A stretch of DNA of 64,000 nucleotides from NCBI GenBank assembly GCA_033722555.1, contig JAWVYS010000014.1, positions 1-64,000 of the forward strand. The letters run 5' to 3'. The position numbers and the translations under genes are program-made. The notes under the pieces were generated by a model, which was given only the letters and a program-made list of their open reading frames with translations, ran no database searches and was not told the DNA's origin. The DNA comes from Brumimicrobium sp033722555. GTDB taxonomy: Bacteria > Bacteroidota > Bacteroidia > Flavobacteriales_D > Crocinitomicaceae. This document shows, in pieces, positions 34,840 through 42,969 of the stretch; position 1 is the first letter of the stretch, and every line of letters starts with the position of its first letter.

Positions 34840-35694
34840 ATGGCGCTACTATACATCAATAATAATGGGGAAGTCCTTAAGAATGAAGGAGGTACCTTGG
34901 CTGCGGGAAACCGTGGTCACTTGTATGGCGATGGTTTGTTTGAAACGATACGGGTATTTAACGGCCGCCCCTTAAACGTTAACGCTCATTTTTTAAGAAT
35001 GATAGAGGGGGCTATGACGCTCAAAATGAGAGTGCCGTCTTTTTTTTCCGCTGATTTTTTTAAAGAAAAAATAGAAGAGTTACTGAAACTCTCTGGAATC
35101 GAAAAAGGCGGACGCGTGCGGCTTTCCATTGACAGGGTATCCGGGGGAACCTATGCACCGGAATCCAATGAAGTATCCTATTTTATAGAAGTTTATCCGT
35201 TGAATGAAAACGAATATGTCCTGAACGTCAAAGGGCTTGAGGTGGATTTATATACTGCGATGCGTAAACATCGTTCTCCCTTGTCGAATTTTAAAACAAA
35301 GAACGGATTACTCTATGTCATGAGCGCGATAGAAGCGAGGGAGAGACAAGTGGATGAATTGCTGATTACAGATTCAAAAGGGGCTATTCTCGAGGGAACA
35401 AGCAGTAATCTGTTTGTGGTTTCCAACGGGGTTTTGTATACACCCGGCTTGGAGGAAGGGTGTCTCGGGGGTGTTATGAGAATGACGATTATAAATATTG
35501 CACTGGCTAACGGGATCAAGGTGTATGAATGCGCTCTGATGCCTCAGAATTTACTGTCTGCCGATGAACTTTTCCTTACCAATGCTATAAAAGGTGTTAT
35601 GTGGGTAAGTGGTTATCGTACGAAAAGATTTAAAAACGAAATGTCAAGAAGACTGACCGAACGCTTAAACAATTATTGTAAGGAGTCTGTTTAG
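34840..35694 (+). CDS. Aminotransferase class IV (aminodeoxychorismate lyase or branched-chain type)
   Basis: 284 aa from the ATG at 34840, immediately after the rhomboid stop; the longer open frame upstream reads through the rhomboid gene in another frame and is not coding. Fold-type IV PLP enzyme: GDGLFETIRVFNGRPLNVNAH, the PLP lysine 152 in SNFKTKNGLLYV, and ILEGTSSNLFVV with PGLEEGCLGGVMR. The GHLYGDGLFET and FKTKNGLL pattern suits 4-amino-4-deoxychorismate lyase (PabC, folate) slightly better than branched-chain transaminase, but this cannot be decided here. Confidence 0.8.
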   Translation: MALLYINNNGEVLKNEGGTLAAGNRGHLYGDGLFETIRVFNGRPLNVNAHFLRMIEGAMTLKMRVPSFFSADFFKEKIEELLKLSGIEKGGRVRLSIDRVSGGTYAPESNEVSYFIEVYPLNENEYVLNVKGLEVDLYTAMRKHRSPLSNFKTKNGLLYVMSAIEARERQVDELLITDSKGAILEGTSSNLFVVSNGVLYTPGLEEGCLGGVMRMTIINIALANGIKVYECALMPQNLLSADELFLTNAIKGVMWVSGYRTKRFKNEMSRRLTERLNNYCKESV

Positions 35695-35717
35695 AGAGCA
35701 AAATTAAATTTTAGGAA

Positions 35718-36266
35718 ATGAAAATTATCGGATTTGCCGGAAGCAACAGTTCAACTTCAATAAACAAACAACTCGTAAATTATACACTTAACCTAATCGA
35801 AAATCACCAAAAAATTCTTCTGGATCTGAACGATTTTGAAATCCCCATGTTCAGCGTTGACATAGAAAAGTCAATTGGTTATCCTGAAAAGGTAAAGGAA
35901 TTTGTAAACATTCTTGCCACTGCAGATGCGTTGGTTATTTCACTGGCTGAACACAACGGAGCTTATACCGCTGTTTTCAAGAACCTAATGGATTGGTGTT
36001 CCCGGTATGAACTTAAATTCTTTGGGAATAAACCCATTTTTTTGATGTCAACATCACCGGGAGGTTACGGTGCAGGAAATTCGATGGAACTTGGGCTTTC
36101 TCGTTTCCCTAAATTCGGCGCAGACATTGTTAGTCATTTCTCCCTGCCTAAATTCAACGAAAATTTCTCCAAAGATCAGGGAATTACTGATATAGAACTT
36201 CGTGAAAAACACGTGGCTGAACTCAATGTTTTTCTGAAAAAGGTGCACGCCCCGGCAGAGAAATAA
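35718..36266 (+). CDS. NAD(P)H-dependent FMN reductase-like flavoprotein
   Basis: 182 aa, flavodoxin-like fold. The phosphate-binding loop is GFAGSNSSTSINKQL. The flavin-contact region SLAEHNGAYTAVFKNLMDWCSR and the STSPGGYGAG loop match the NADPH-dependent FMN reductase (SsuE/azoreductase-like) family. A soluble quinone, azo or flavin reductase. It follows the aminotransferase gene by 23 bp and may be part of the same unit. Confidence 0.85.
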   Translation: MKIIGFAGSNSSTSINKQLVNYTLNLIENHQKILLDLNDFEIPMFSVDIEKSIGYPEKVKEFVNILATADALVISLAEHNGAYTAVFKNLMDWCSRYELKFFGNKPIFLMSTSPGGYGAGNSMELGLSRFPKFGADIVSHFSLPKFNENFSKDQGITDIELREKHVAELNVFLKKVHAPAEK

Positions 36267-36364
36267 TTCCACTTTTGGAATGTATTTAAATCAGTTTGTT
36301 TGGCTATTAAGAATGCAGGGCATTCGTAAAAAAATCGCTAAATTCGCTGCACTAAAATTATTTT

Positions 36365-38050
36365 ATGTCAGACGATAAAAAAATCATCTTCTCGATGATG
36401 GGGGTGAGCAAGGTCACTCCCGCAGGAAAACAGATCATTAAGGATATTTCCTTGTCCTTCTATTACGGTGCCAAAATAGGGATCATTGGTCTTAATGGAT
36501 CAGGTAAATCTACCGTGATGAAGATCATAGCTGGAATCGATAAAGCTTATCGGGGAGATGTTACAATTTCTGATGGTTATACTGTTGGTTATCTTCCTCA
36601 GGAACCTGAGTTGGATGCGAATAAAACGGTGAAGGAAATCGTCATGGAAGGCGTGCAGGAAACGGTTGACATCCTTAAGGAATATGAGGAGATTAACAAT
36701 GCCTTCATGGATGAAGAAGTTATGAATGATCCGGATAAGATGGATAAACTGATTGCGCGTCAGGGTGTAGTTCAGGATAAAATAGATTCGCTGGATGCAT
36801 GGGAACTGGATGCTCAGTTAGACCGAGCCATGGATGCATTACGTTGTCCTCCGGATGATCAGAACGTAGCTAGTTTATCAGGGGGAGAACGTCGACGTGT
36901 AGCTTTGACCCGTTTACTTCTGCAAAATCCGGATATTTTGCTTCTGGATGAGCCCACTAACCACTTGGATGCGGAATCTATCCATTGGCTTGAACAGCAT
37001 CTGCAACAGTATAAAGGAACGGTGATTGCAGTTACTCACGACCGATATTTTCTGGATAATGCGGCCGGCTGGATACTTGAACTAGACCGCGGACACGGAA
37101 TTCCATGGAAGGGCAATTATTCTTCCTGGCTTGAACAGAAATCTAAACGTCTGCAGCAGGAAGAAAAACAAGCTTCCAAACGTCAAAAAATGCTTGAAAG
37201 CGAGCTGGAATGGGTTAGATTGAATCCCAAGGGCCGTCAGGCAAAAAGTAAGGCGCGACTCAATAATTATGACAAACTGCTTGCTGAAAGCGCTCAGGAA
37301 AAAGAATCCAAACTCGAAATACCCATTCCAAACGGACCCAGGCTGGGAAATACAGTTATTGAAGCCCGAAACGTGAAGAAGGCTTTCGGAGACAAATTGT
37401 TATACGAAGATTTGAATTTTCAGCTTCCTCCAAACGGTATCGTAGGAATCATAGGTCCTAACGGAGCAGGTAAGACCACCATATTTAAAATGATCATGGG
37501 TGAATTACAGCCCGATGAAGGATCATTCAAAGTAGGAGAGACGGTGAAAATAGGCTATGTAGATCAAACCCACGCCGATCTCGATCCTGAAAAAACTGTT
37601 TTTGATGTGGTGGCAAACGGCACCGAGTTAATCGAAATAGGAAACCAGAAGGTGAATGCCAGAGCGTATTTATCCAAATTTGCTTTTGCGGGATCCGATC
37701 AGAACAAGAAAGTTGGTGTTCTCTCAGGTGGTGAAAGAAACAGACTTCACCTTGCAATGACGCTCAAAACAGAAGCTAATGTTTTACTTTTAGATGAGCC
37801 AACCAATGATATAGATATCAATACTTTGAGGGCGCTTGAAGAAGGTATAATAAACTTTGCCGGTTGTGCCGTTGTGATTTCTCATGATCGCTGGTTTCTC
37901 GATAGGATTTGTACGCACATTCTCGCTTTTGAAGGAGACTCTCAGGTTTATGCTTATGAGGGTAGTTTTTCAGAATATGAAGAAAACAAAAAGAAAAGAC
38001 TCGGAGATACTTCTCCAACACGTTTGAAATACCGCAAACTCGTAAAATAA
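36365..38050 (+). CDS. ettA: Energy-dependent translational throttle protein EttA (ABC-F ATPase)
   Basis: 561 aa, the typical length. Two ABC cassettes without membrane segments: Walker A GLNGSGKST and GPNGAGKTT, signature LSGGERRR and LSGGERNR, Walker B LLLDEPTNHLD and LLLDEPTNDID. The linker between the domains and the arm inserted in the first cassette are in the usual places. Binds the ribosomal E site and gates the first peptide bond according to ATP/ADP ratio. Not an antibiotic-resistance ABC-F by these features. Confidence 0.95.
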   Translation: MSDDKKIIFSMMGVSKVTPAGKQIIKDISLSFYYGAKIGIIGLNGSGKSTVMKIIAGIDKAYRGDVTISDGYTVGYLPQEPELDANKTVKEIVMEGVQETVDILKEYEEINNAFMDEEVMNDPDKMDKLIARQGVVQDKIDSLDAWELDAQLDRAMDALRCPPDDQNVASLSGGERRRVALTRLLLQNPDILLLDEPTNHLDAESIHWLEQHLQQYKGTVIAVTHDRYFLDNAAGWILELDRGHGIPWKGNYSSWLEQKSKRLQQEEKQASKRQKMLESELEWVRLNPKGRQAKSKARLNNYDKLLAESAQEKESKLEIPIPNGPRLGNTVIEARNVKKAFGDKLLYEDLNFQLPPNGIVGIIGPNGAGKTTIFKMIMGELQPDEGSFKVGETVKIGYVDQTHADLDPEKTVFDVVANGTELIEIGNQKVNARAYLSKFAFAGSDQNKKVGVLSGGERNRLHLAMTLKTEANVLLLDEPTNDIDINTLRALEEGIINFAGCAVVISHDRWFLDRICTHILAFEGDSQVYAYEGSFSEYEENKKKRLGDTSPTRLKYRKLVK

Positions 38051-38076
38051 TTATAGCAATACAAAAAATTAAATGC

Positions 38077-39531
38077 ATGTCAGACCAAGTACGTAAACTA
38101 GAACCTTCAAGCCTTTGGAATCATTTCGCGGATCTCAATGCTGTACCTCGTCCCAGTAAGAAAGAGGAAAACGTTATTAAATTCATGGTTGATTTTGGGA
38201 AGAAAAACGGCCTTGAAACTTATACCGATAAGATAGGTAATATCATTATTAAAAAACCTGCTACCCTTGGGATGGAAGACAGACAGACCATTATTCTTCA
38301 GTCTCATGTGGATATGGTTCATCAGAAAAACAACGATACCGTATTTGATTTTGAAAATCAGGGTATCCGAATGTTCGTTGACGGAGATTGGGTCAAGGCG
38401 GATGGAACCACATTGGGTGCAGATAATGGAATAGGTGTCGCTACAATAATGGCGATTTTATCTTCTTCCGATATCGCACATCCTTCACTTGAAGCAATGT
38501 TTACAGTGGATGAAGAGACAGGAATGACCGGAGCGAAAGAACTCGATCCGACTTTTTATGATGGAACTATTTTGTTAAACCTGGATACGGAAGACGACGA
38601 TGAACTTAGTATTGGATGTGCCGGTGGTATCGATACGAACACAGTTTATCATTATGAAGAACTTCCGACTCCCGGAAATGTTAATTCTTTTAAGATAGAG
38701 CTTAAAGGTCTTAAAGGAGGGCATTCCGGTATGGATATCGATAAAGGTCGGGCGAATGCCAACAAGTTGATGAACCGATTTTTGTATGAGTCTCCGGTAG
38801 AAATTATCGTACATTCGGTTAAAGGTGGTGGCCTGAGAAATGCCATACCCAGAGAATCTGTGGCTGTGATCTCTGTAAAAGAAGGAGAAATAGGACAGTT
38901 TAATCTCTATGCTGATGAGGCGCTTAAAAATTTTCAGCGAGAATATACGCCGGTAGAGCAGGGCATTCAGTTAAAATCAGAGGCTATAAGCACCCCTTCG
39001 AAAAGGATGGATACTCGTCAGCAACAAAGGATTTTACAAGCGATTTACGCGCTTCATAACGGTGTTTATAAGATGAGTTTGACCTTCGATAATCTCGTAG
39101 AAACTTCTTCATCACTTGCTCAGGTTTATATTGAAAACGGTGTGTTTGAAACTAAATCCTTGCAAAGAAGCAGTGTGGAATCTACCAAAAAGGATGTAGC
39201 AAACACAATCAAAAGTACCTTTGAACTTTTGGGTGCACATATTGAGCAAACCGGAGATTATCCGGGTTGGGAGCCGAATCCGGACTCCAAAATACTGAAT
39301 ACGATGGCAAACATGTATCGTAAAAAGTTCAACGGCGAACCTAGAATTCAAGCATGTCACGCAGGACTGGAATGCGGAATACTTGGTAAACACCTGCCTG
39401 ATGTAGATATGATTTCATTTGGTCCGAATATCAGGCATGCTCACTCTCCCGACGAATGTGTACAGATAAGTTCAGTGCAGAAATTTTGGGATTTTCTGTT
39501 GGATGTCTTAAAAGAGACCCCGAAAAAATAG
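38077..39531 (+). CDS. pepD: Aminoacyl-histidine dipeptidase (Xaa-His, M20 family)
   Basis: 484 aa, the typical length. Di-zinc metallopeptidase cleaving Xaa-His and other dipeptides. Metal-binding and catalytic residues: QSHVDMVHQK, LGADNGIGVA, the catalytic DEETGMTGAKEL and LNLDTEDDDEL, with HAGLECGILG near the C-terminus. The lid/dimerisation domain sits between about 185 and 390. Starts 26 bp after ettA and is followed within 1 bp by the next gene, so the three may be co-transcribed. Confidence 0.93.
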   Translation: MSDQVRKLEPSSLWNHFADLNAVPRPSKKEENVIKFMVDFGKKNGLETYTDKIGNIIIKKPATLGMEDRQTIILQSHVDMVHQKNNDTVFDFENQGIRMFVDGDWVKADGTTLGADNGIGVATIMAILSSSDIAHPSLEAMFTVDEETGMTGAKELDPTFYDGTILLNLDTEDDDELSIGCAGGIDTNTVYHYEELPTPGNVNSFKIELKGLKGGHSGMDIDKGRANANKLMNRFLYESPVEIIVHSVKGGGLRNAIPRESVAVISVKEGEIGQFNLYADEALKNFQREYTPVEQGIQLKSEAISTPSKRMDTRQQQRILQAIYALHNGVYKMSLTFDNLVETSSSLAQVYIENGVFETKSLQRSSVESTKKDVANTIKSTFELLGAHIEQTGDYPGWEPNPDSKILNTMANMYRKKFNGEPRIQACHAGLECGILGKHLPDVDMISFGPNIRHAHSPDECVQISSVQKFWDFLLDVLKETPKK

Positions 39532-39532
39532 T

Positions 39533-39754
39533 ATGCAGAATAAGGAGGAGCTTGTAAAACTTGCCAACATGAGGATGCCTTTCGGGAAATTCAAAGGATA
39601 TTATCTGGTTGACATTCCTGAACCTTATTATGTGTGGTATCGAGGAAAAGGCTTTCCTCCCGGAAGATTGGGTGATCAAATGCAAATAATGCTCGAAATC
39701 AAGATAAACGGATTGGAAAATCTGATAAGACCCTTGATTAATTCAAAAAGTTAA
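39533..39754 (+). CDS. DUF3820 family protein
   Basis: 73 aa. The core MPFGKFKGYYLVDIPEPYYVWYRGKGFPPGRLGDQM is the hallmark of the DUF3820 family. Small basic cytosolic protein, probably nucleic-acid- or peptide-binding, function not established. Its start is 1 bp after the pepD stop; a terminator hairpin ends the unit. Confidence 0.85.
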   Translation: MQNKEELVKLANMRMPFGKFKGYYLVDIPEPYYVWYRGKGFPPGRLGDQMQIMLEIKINGLENLIRPLINSKS

Positions 39755-39782
39755 AAATAATAACAAATATATGCTATTGTGT

Positions 39783-39808
39783 GAAACCGCTATGGACTGC
39801 GGTTTTAA
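39783..39808 (+). terminator. Terminator after the pepD-DUF3820 unit
   Basis: AAACCGC (39784-39790) pairs with GCGGTTT (39799-39805), followed by TTTAAT. Short T-run, but well placed 30 nt after the stop. Confidence 0.6.
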
Positions 39809-39965
39809 TATGTTTTATTAAGTATATAGTCCTTATTTTTATAAATCTAGAAATAATTTGCAACCTTTTTTAATGGATGTTACGTCTTTTCTACATGTAA
39901 ATTTTTAATTGGAGACTTTGTTTTTGTGAACAGAGCTTTTAACTACAAACCTTTAAAATTAAAAA

Positions 39966-40379
39966 ATGAGAAAATTATTGTTTGTTTTGTTAATCAGTTC
40001 AGTAACCTTTGGATCGAACGTATTCGGACAAGTGAACTATTCTGATGATAAGATTGAAGTAACTTCACAGATTAAGAAGTTTGAAGATAAGGTTAACGAT
40101 ATTTTTTATTCTTACTATCAATTCAAAATTGAGAATAAATCGAACGAAACCATTGAGGTTGCATTAGATTTCATATATCATGATGGAAATTCAGAGCGAA
40201 ACAAATCTCAAGGTGATGCAAATCTGGTATTTACACTGGCTCCAAATGAAACGATCGAAGGAGATATTAATGGTTTAAAAGCACTAACATTATTTAAGGA
40301 ATTCAATACAGGGAATTCCGGAAAGAAGGCTTCTGAAGTCACCAATGAATTAAATGAAATTACAGTAAAATATTTCTAA
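39966..40379 (+). CDS. Small secreted protein partnered with the T9SS adhesin
   Basis: 137 aa. Signal peptide MRKLLFVLLISSVTFGSNVFGQ, then a beta-sandwich-like mature part (FYSYYQFKIENKSNETIEVALDFIYHDG). No cysteines and no sorting tail of its own. Its stop is 1 bp from the ATG of the PKD protein at 40381, so the two are almost certainly translated together. Similar small proteins elsewhere in Bacteroidota are unassigned; a chaperone or partner role for the adhesin is only an inference from the arrangement. Confidence 0.6.
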   Translation: MRKLLFVLLISSVTFGSNVFGQVNYSDDKIEVTSQIKKFEDKVNDIFYSYYQFKIENKSNETIEVALDFIYHDGNSERNKSQGDANLVFTLAPNETIEGDINGLKALTLFKEFNTGNSGKKASEVTNELNEITVKYF

Positions 40380-40380
40380 G

Positions 40381-42441
40381 ATGAAAAAAACTTTAAGAAG
40401 AATATTAATAGGTTCGGTTTTATTTACGTTAAGCCAACATACCCAGGCTCAATGTAATGTTACCATTGAAACACTCTCAGATACTGTTCCTTGTGGAGCA
40501 AGTTTTGAATTAATAGCAGTTGGCCAGTCTTATGACACTTTGCTTTATGAGAATTTCAATAATTCAAGTTTAGGTCCCGGTTGGTTTACGAATCAGACAG
40601 TTATGTATAATAATCCCTGTGGTGCTCCACCGGATGGTAGTCCAAGTGCTTGGTTTGGTAATGCTCAGACTCAGCCGAGAATCCTTGAAACTGTAGATTA
40701 CGATTTAAGCTGCGGTGGTGAATTGTGTTTTATGATGAAATACGCAGAACAAGGTGGTACTGGTAGTTGCGAAGGGCCTGACCAGGCTAATGAAGGTGTT
40801 TTAGTTCAATACTCCACTAATGGGGGGGCTACCTGGACTACCATTTTTGATCATGTTCCATTGAATGGTGGTTATGATCCTGTTCAAACTACCTGGCAAG
40901 AATACTGTCATACCTTACCTGCCGGGGCTCTAACGCCAAGTACGAGATTCCGTTGGTACCAAAATTCGGGAAGTGGTGCGCAGTATGATCACTGGGGCAT
41001 AGATGATGTCCGGGTTCTCGGGTCTATATGCAGCGGAACGTATACATATTTCTGGGGTAATCCGGGTGTCCAGGGAGATTCCGATACAACAATGACAATG
41101 ACACAAAATCAAGAGGATTATATTGTGTATTATACAGACGGTACTGATACCTGTTCTGCTACTATTACCATGTACGGTTATATTGATGCGAATATACCCA
41201 ATGATACAACTATTTGTGGTCTTACTAATTACGATATCGTTTCAAATCCTACACTTGGATCTGGTTCATACGATTATATTTGGAATACCGGTGAAACATC
41301 AAACACAATCAGCAATGCTACAACCGGTCAATACTGGGTAGAGGTAACTGACCAACTTTATACAACCTGCGTAGCAAGGGATACTATCAACTTTGAAATG
41401 TTTCCAATTCCTGATGTTAACTTTTCAGCCTCTCCGCTGTGTCAGGGTGCAACAACAATGTTTACTGATGAATCACAGGTTCCTCCGGGTTATCCTATAA
41501 CCGCCTGGAACTGGGATTTCGATGACTTGGGAGCTGGTTCTAATCTTCAGAATCCTTCTCATTTGTTTGGAGGTGTTGGAATCTATAATGTTACTCTTGA
41601 AGTGACTACCGGAACTGGATGTACGGCGGATACCACGATTACTATAGAAATAGAACCATCCCCGTTTGCAGATTTCAGTTTTTCAGATGTATGTGATGGG
41701 GAATCGGTTACTTTCATCAATGAGTCATTAGGGAATATTTCGGATGTTGAGTGGTATTTCGGAGATAATTCTGACACTATCAACGACAATGACCCCACTT
41801 ATACTTATGGTCAACCGGGAACATATAACGTTACTCTGATCGTATCAGAAGCAAATGGAGTTTGTGCGGATACATTAACCCAAGTGATAACTGTATTTAA
41901 TCTTCCGAACATACAATTTTCAGCCACACCAACACAGGGTGACCCTCCCTTGCCTGTGGAATTCTATAATGAGTCCACCGGGGCAATCTCCTATGAATGG
42001 AATTTCGGCAACGGAAATACATCAATTTCCGGTAATGATACCCTGAATCAGGTTTATCCTAACACGGGTGAATATGTCGTTACTCTTACAGGGGTTTCGA
42101 GTGATGGGTGTACCAACTCTTACAGTACTATCATATATGTTGATTTTCCTGATCTGCTGTTTGAAATACCGAACGTGTTCACACCGAACAATGACAACTC
42201 GAACGACGAATTTTTGATTAATTATTTTCAGGGTCAGGAAACGATCACTGAATTTGAGATCGTTTTCTTAAATCGTTGGGGAAATGTGCTTAGAACGTTC
42301 GATAATCCAAATTTCGAATGGGATGGTACTACCGATAACGGAAGTAAAATCGGAGACGGAACCTATTTTTATAAACTCTATATCAAAACAAAGAAAGATC
42401 AGGAATTCAATAAGCACGGATTCCTTCATCTCGTGAAATAG
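40381..42441 (+). CDS. PKD-domain adhesin with T9SS type B sorting domain
   Basis: 686 aa. Signal peptide to about residue 24. A MAM/reelin-like N-terminal module (about 50-215) with paired cysteines comes first, then an Ig-like stretch. Three PKD domains follow (about 345-425, 428-510, 515-590; markers WNWDFDD, VEWYFGDNS, YEWNFGNGN, each ending YNVTL or YVVTL). The last ~90 residues are the gliding-motility-associated (type B) C-terminal domain: VFTPNNDNSNDEF, LNRWGNVL, WDGTTDNG and DGTYFYKL. It would be exported by Sec, then moved over the outer membrane by the type IX system. A surface adhesin or glycan-binding role is inferred. Confidence 0.88.
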   Translation: MKKTLRRILIGSVLFTLSQHTQAQCNVTIETLSDTVPCGASFELIAVGQSYDTLLYENFNNSSLGPGWFTNQTVMYNNPCGAPPDGSPSAWFGNAQTQPRILETVDYDLSCGGELCFMMKYAEQGGTGSCEGPDQANEGVLVQYSTNGGATWTTIFDHVPLNGGYDPVQTTWQEYCHTLPAGALTPSTRFRWYQNSGSGAQYDHWGIDDVRVLGSICSGTYTYFWGNPGVQGDSDTTMTMTQNQEDYIVYYTDGTDTCSATITMYGYIDANIPNDTTICGLTNYDIVSNPTLGSGSYDYIWNTGETSNTISNATTGQYWVEVTDQLYTTCVARDTINFEMFPIPDVNFSASPLCQGATTMFTDESQVPPGYPITAWNWDFDDLGAGSNLQNPSHLFGGVGIYNVTLEVTTGTGCTADTTITIEIEPSPFADFSFSDVCDGESVTFINESLGNISDVEWYFGDNSDTINDNDPTYTYGQPGTYNVTLIVSEANGVCADTLTQVITVFNLPNIQFSATPTQGDPPLPVEFYNESTGAISYEWNFGNGNTSISGNDTLNQVYPNTGEYVVTLTGVSSDGCTNSYSTIIYVDFPDLLFEIPNVFTPNNDNSNDEFLINYFQGQETITEFEIVFLNRWGNVLRTFDNPNFEWDGTTDNGSKIGDGTYFYKLYIKTKKDQEFNKHGFLHLVK

Positions 42442-42461
42442 ACGCGTTAAATGGAATTTTT

Positions 42462-42496
42462 TAAAGGCTGCGATAATTTTCGCGGCCTTTTTTTGT
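42462..42496 (+). terminator. Terminator after the adhesin gene
   Basis: AAAGGCtGCG (42463-42472) pairs with CGCgGCCTTT (42481-42490) around an 8-nt loop, and the T-run continues to 42495. Confidence 0.8.
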
Positions 42497-42504
42497 AATC
42501 GAGA

Positions 42505-42969
42505 TCAGTCCTTTGCGCTCAATTCAATTTCCTGATTCAATAGTTTCAAGAAATGAAATCCTCTTGGAATAAAACCCTCGTTGATATAAAATTTATGAGC
42601 CCTGAAATTATCCGTATAAACATCAGCGGCCATCATGTTACAGTTTTCCCTTCGAGCTTTATCTTCCAGATACCGTGTAAACATTTTACCTATACCGTGG
42701 GATCTGTAATCCCGGCCAACCACTACATTATCCATTTCAAGATATTTGCCGCACCATATTTTTGTTCCCAACCAAACACCACAAACACCGACAACCCGTT
42801 CGTTATGAAGCGCAATAAGCTGGGTATAATTGTGTGGTATCATTCTTTGGAGCATTTCCTGGTAATCATTCTTACTGAAATTGTTAGGATATAGAATACA
42901 GAGTAGAGGATAGCTCTCAAGCATTTCCTCAAGGGTATTTACCTCCTTTAAAATTATTTCTTTACTCAT
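42505..42969 (-). CDS. GNAT family N-acetyltransferase
   Basis: 154 aa. GNAT fold with the acetyl-CoA motif RSHGIGKM and a preceding strand YLEMDNVVVG; the C-terminal strand/helix pattern is NMMAADVYTDNFRAHKFYINEGF. Substrate unknown. The start overlaps the S9 peptidase stop by 8 bp (ATGAGTAA), so translation is coupled. Confidence 0.85.
   Translation of the reverse strand: MSKEIILKEVNTLEEMLESYPLLCILYPNNFSKNDYQEMLQRMIPHNYTQLIALHNERVVGVCGVWLGTKIWCGKYLEMDNVVVGRDYRSHGIGKMFTRYLEDKARRENCNMMAADVYTDNFRAHKFYINEGFIPRGFHFLKLLNQEIELSAKD

Noticed and set aside
36312..36326. GAATGC-AGG-GCATTC hairpin before ettA as terminator
   Set aside because: It is followed by As, not Ts, in the coding direction, and the stem is only 6 bp. 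Probably chance or a weak leader structure.
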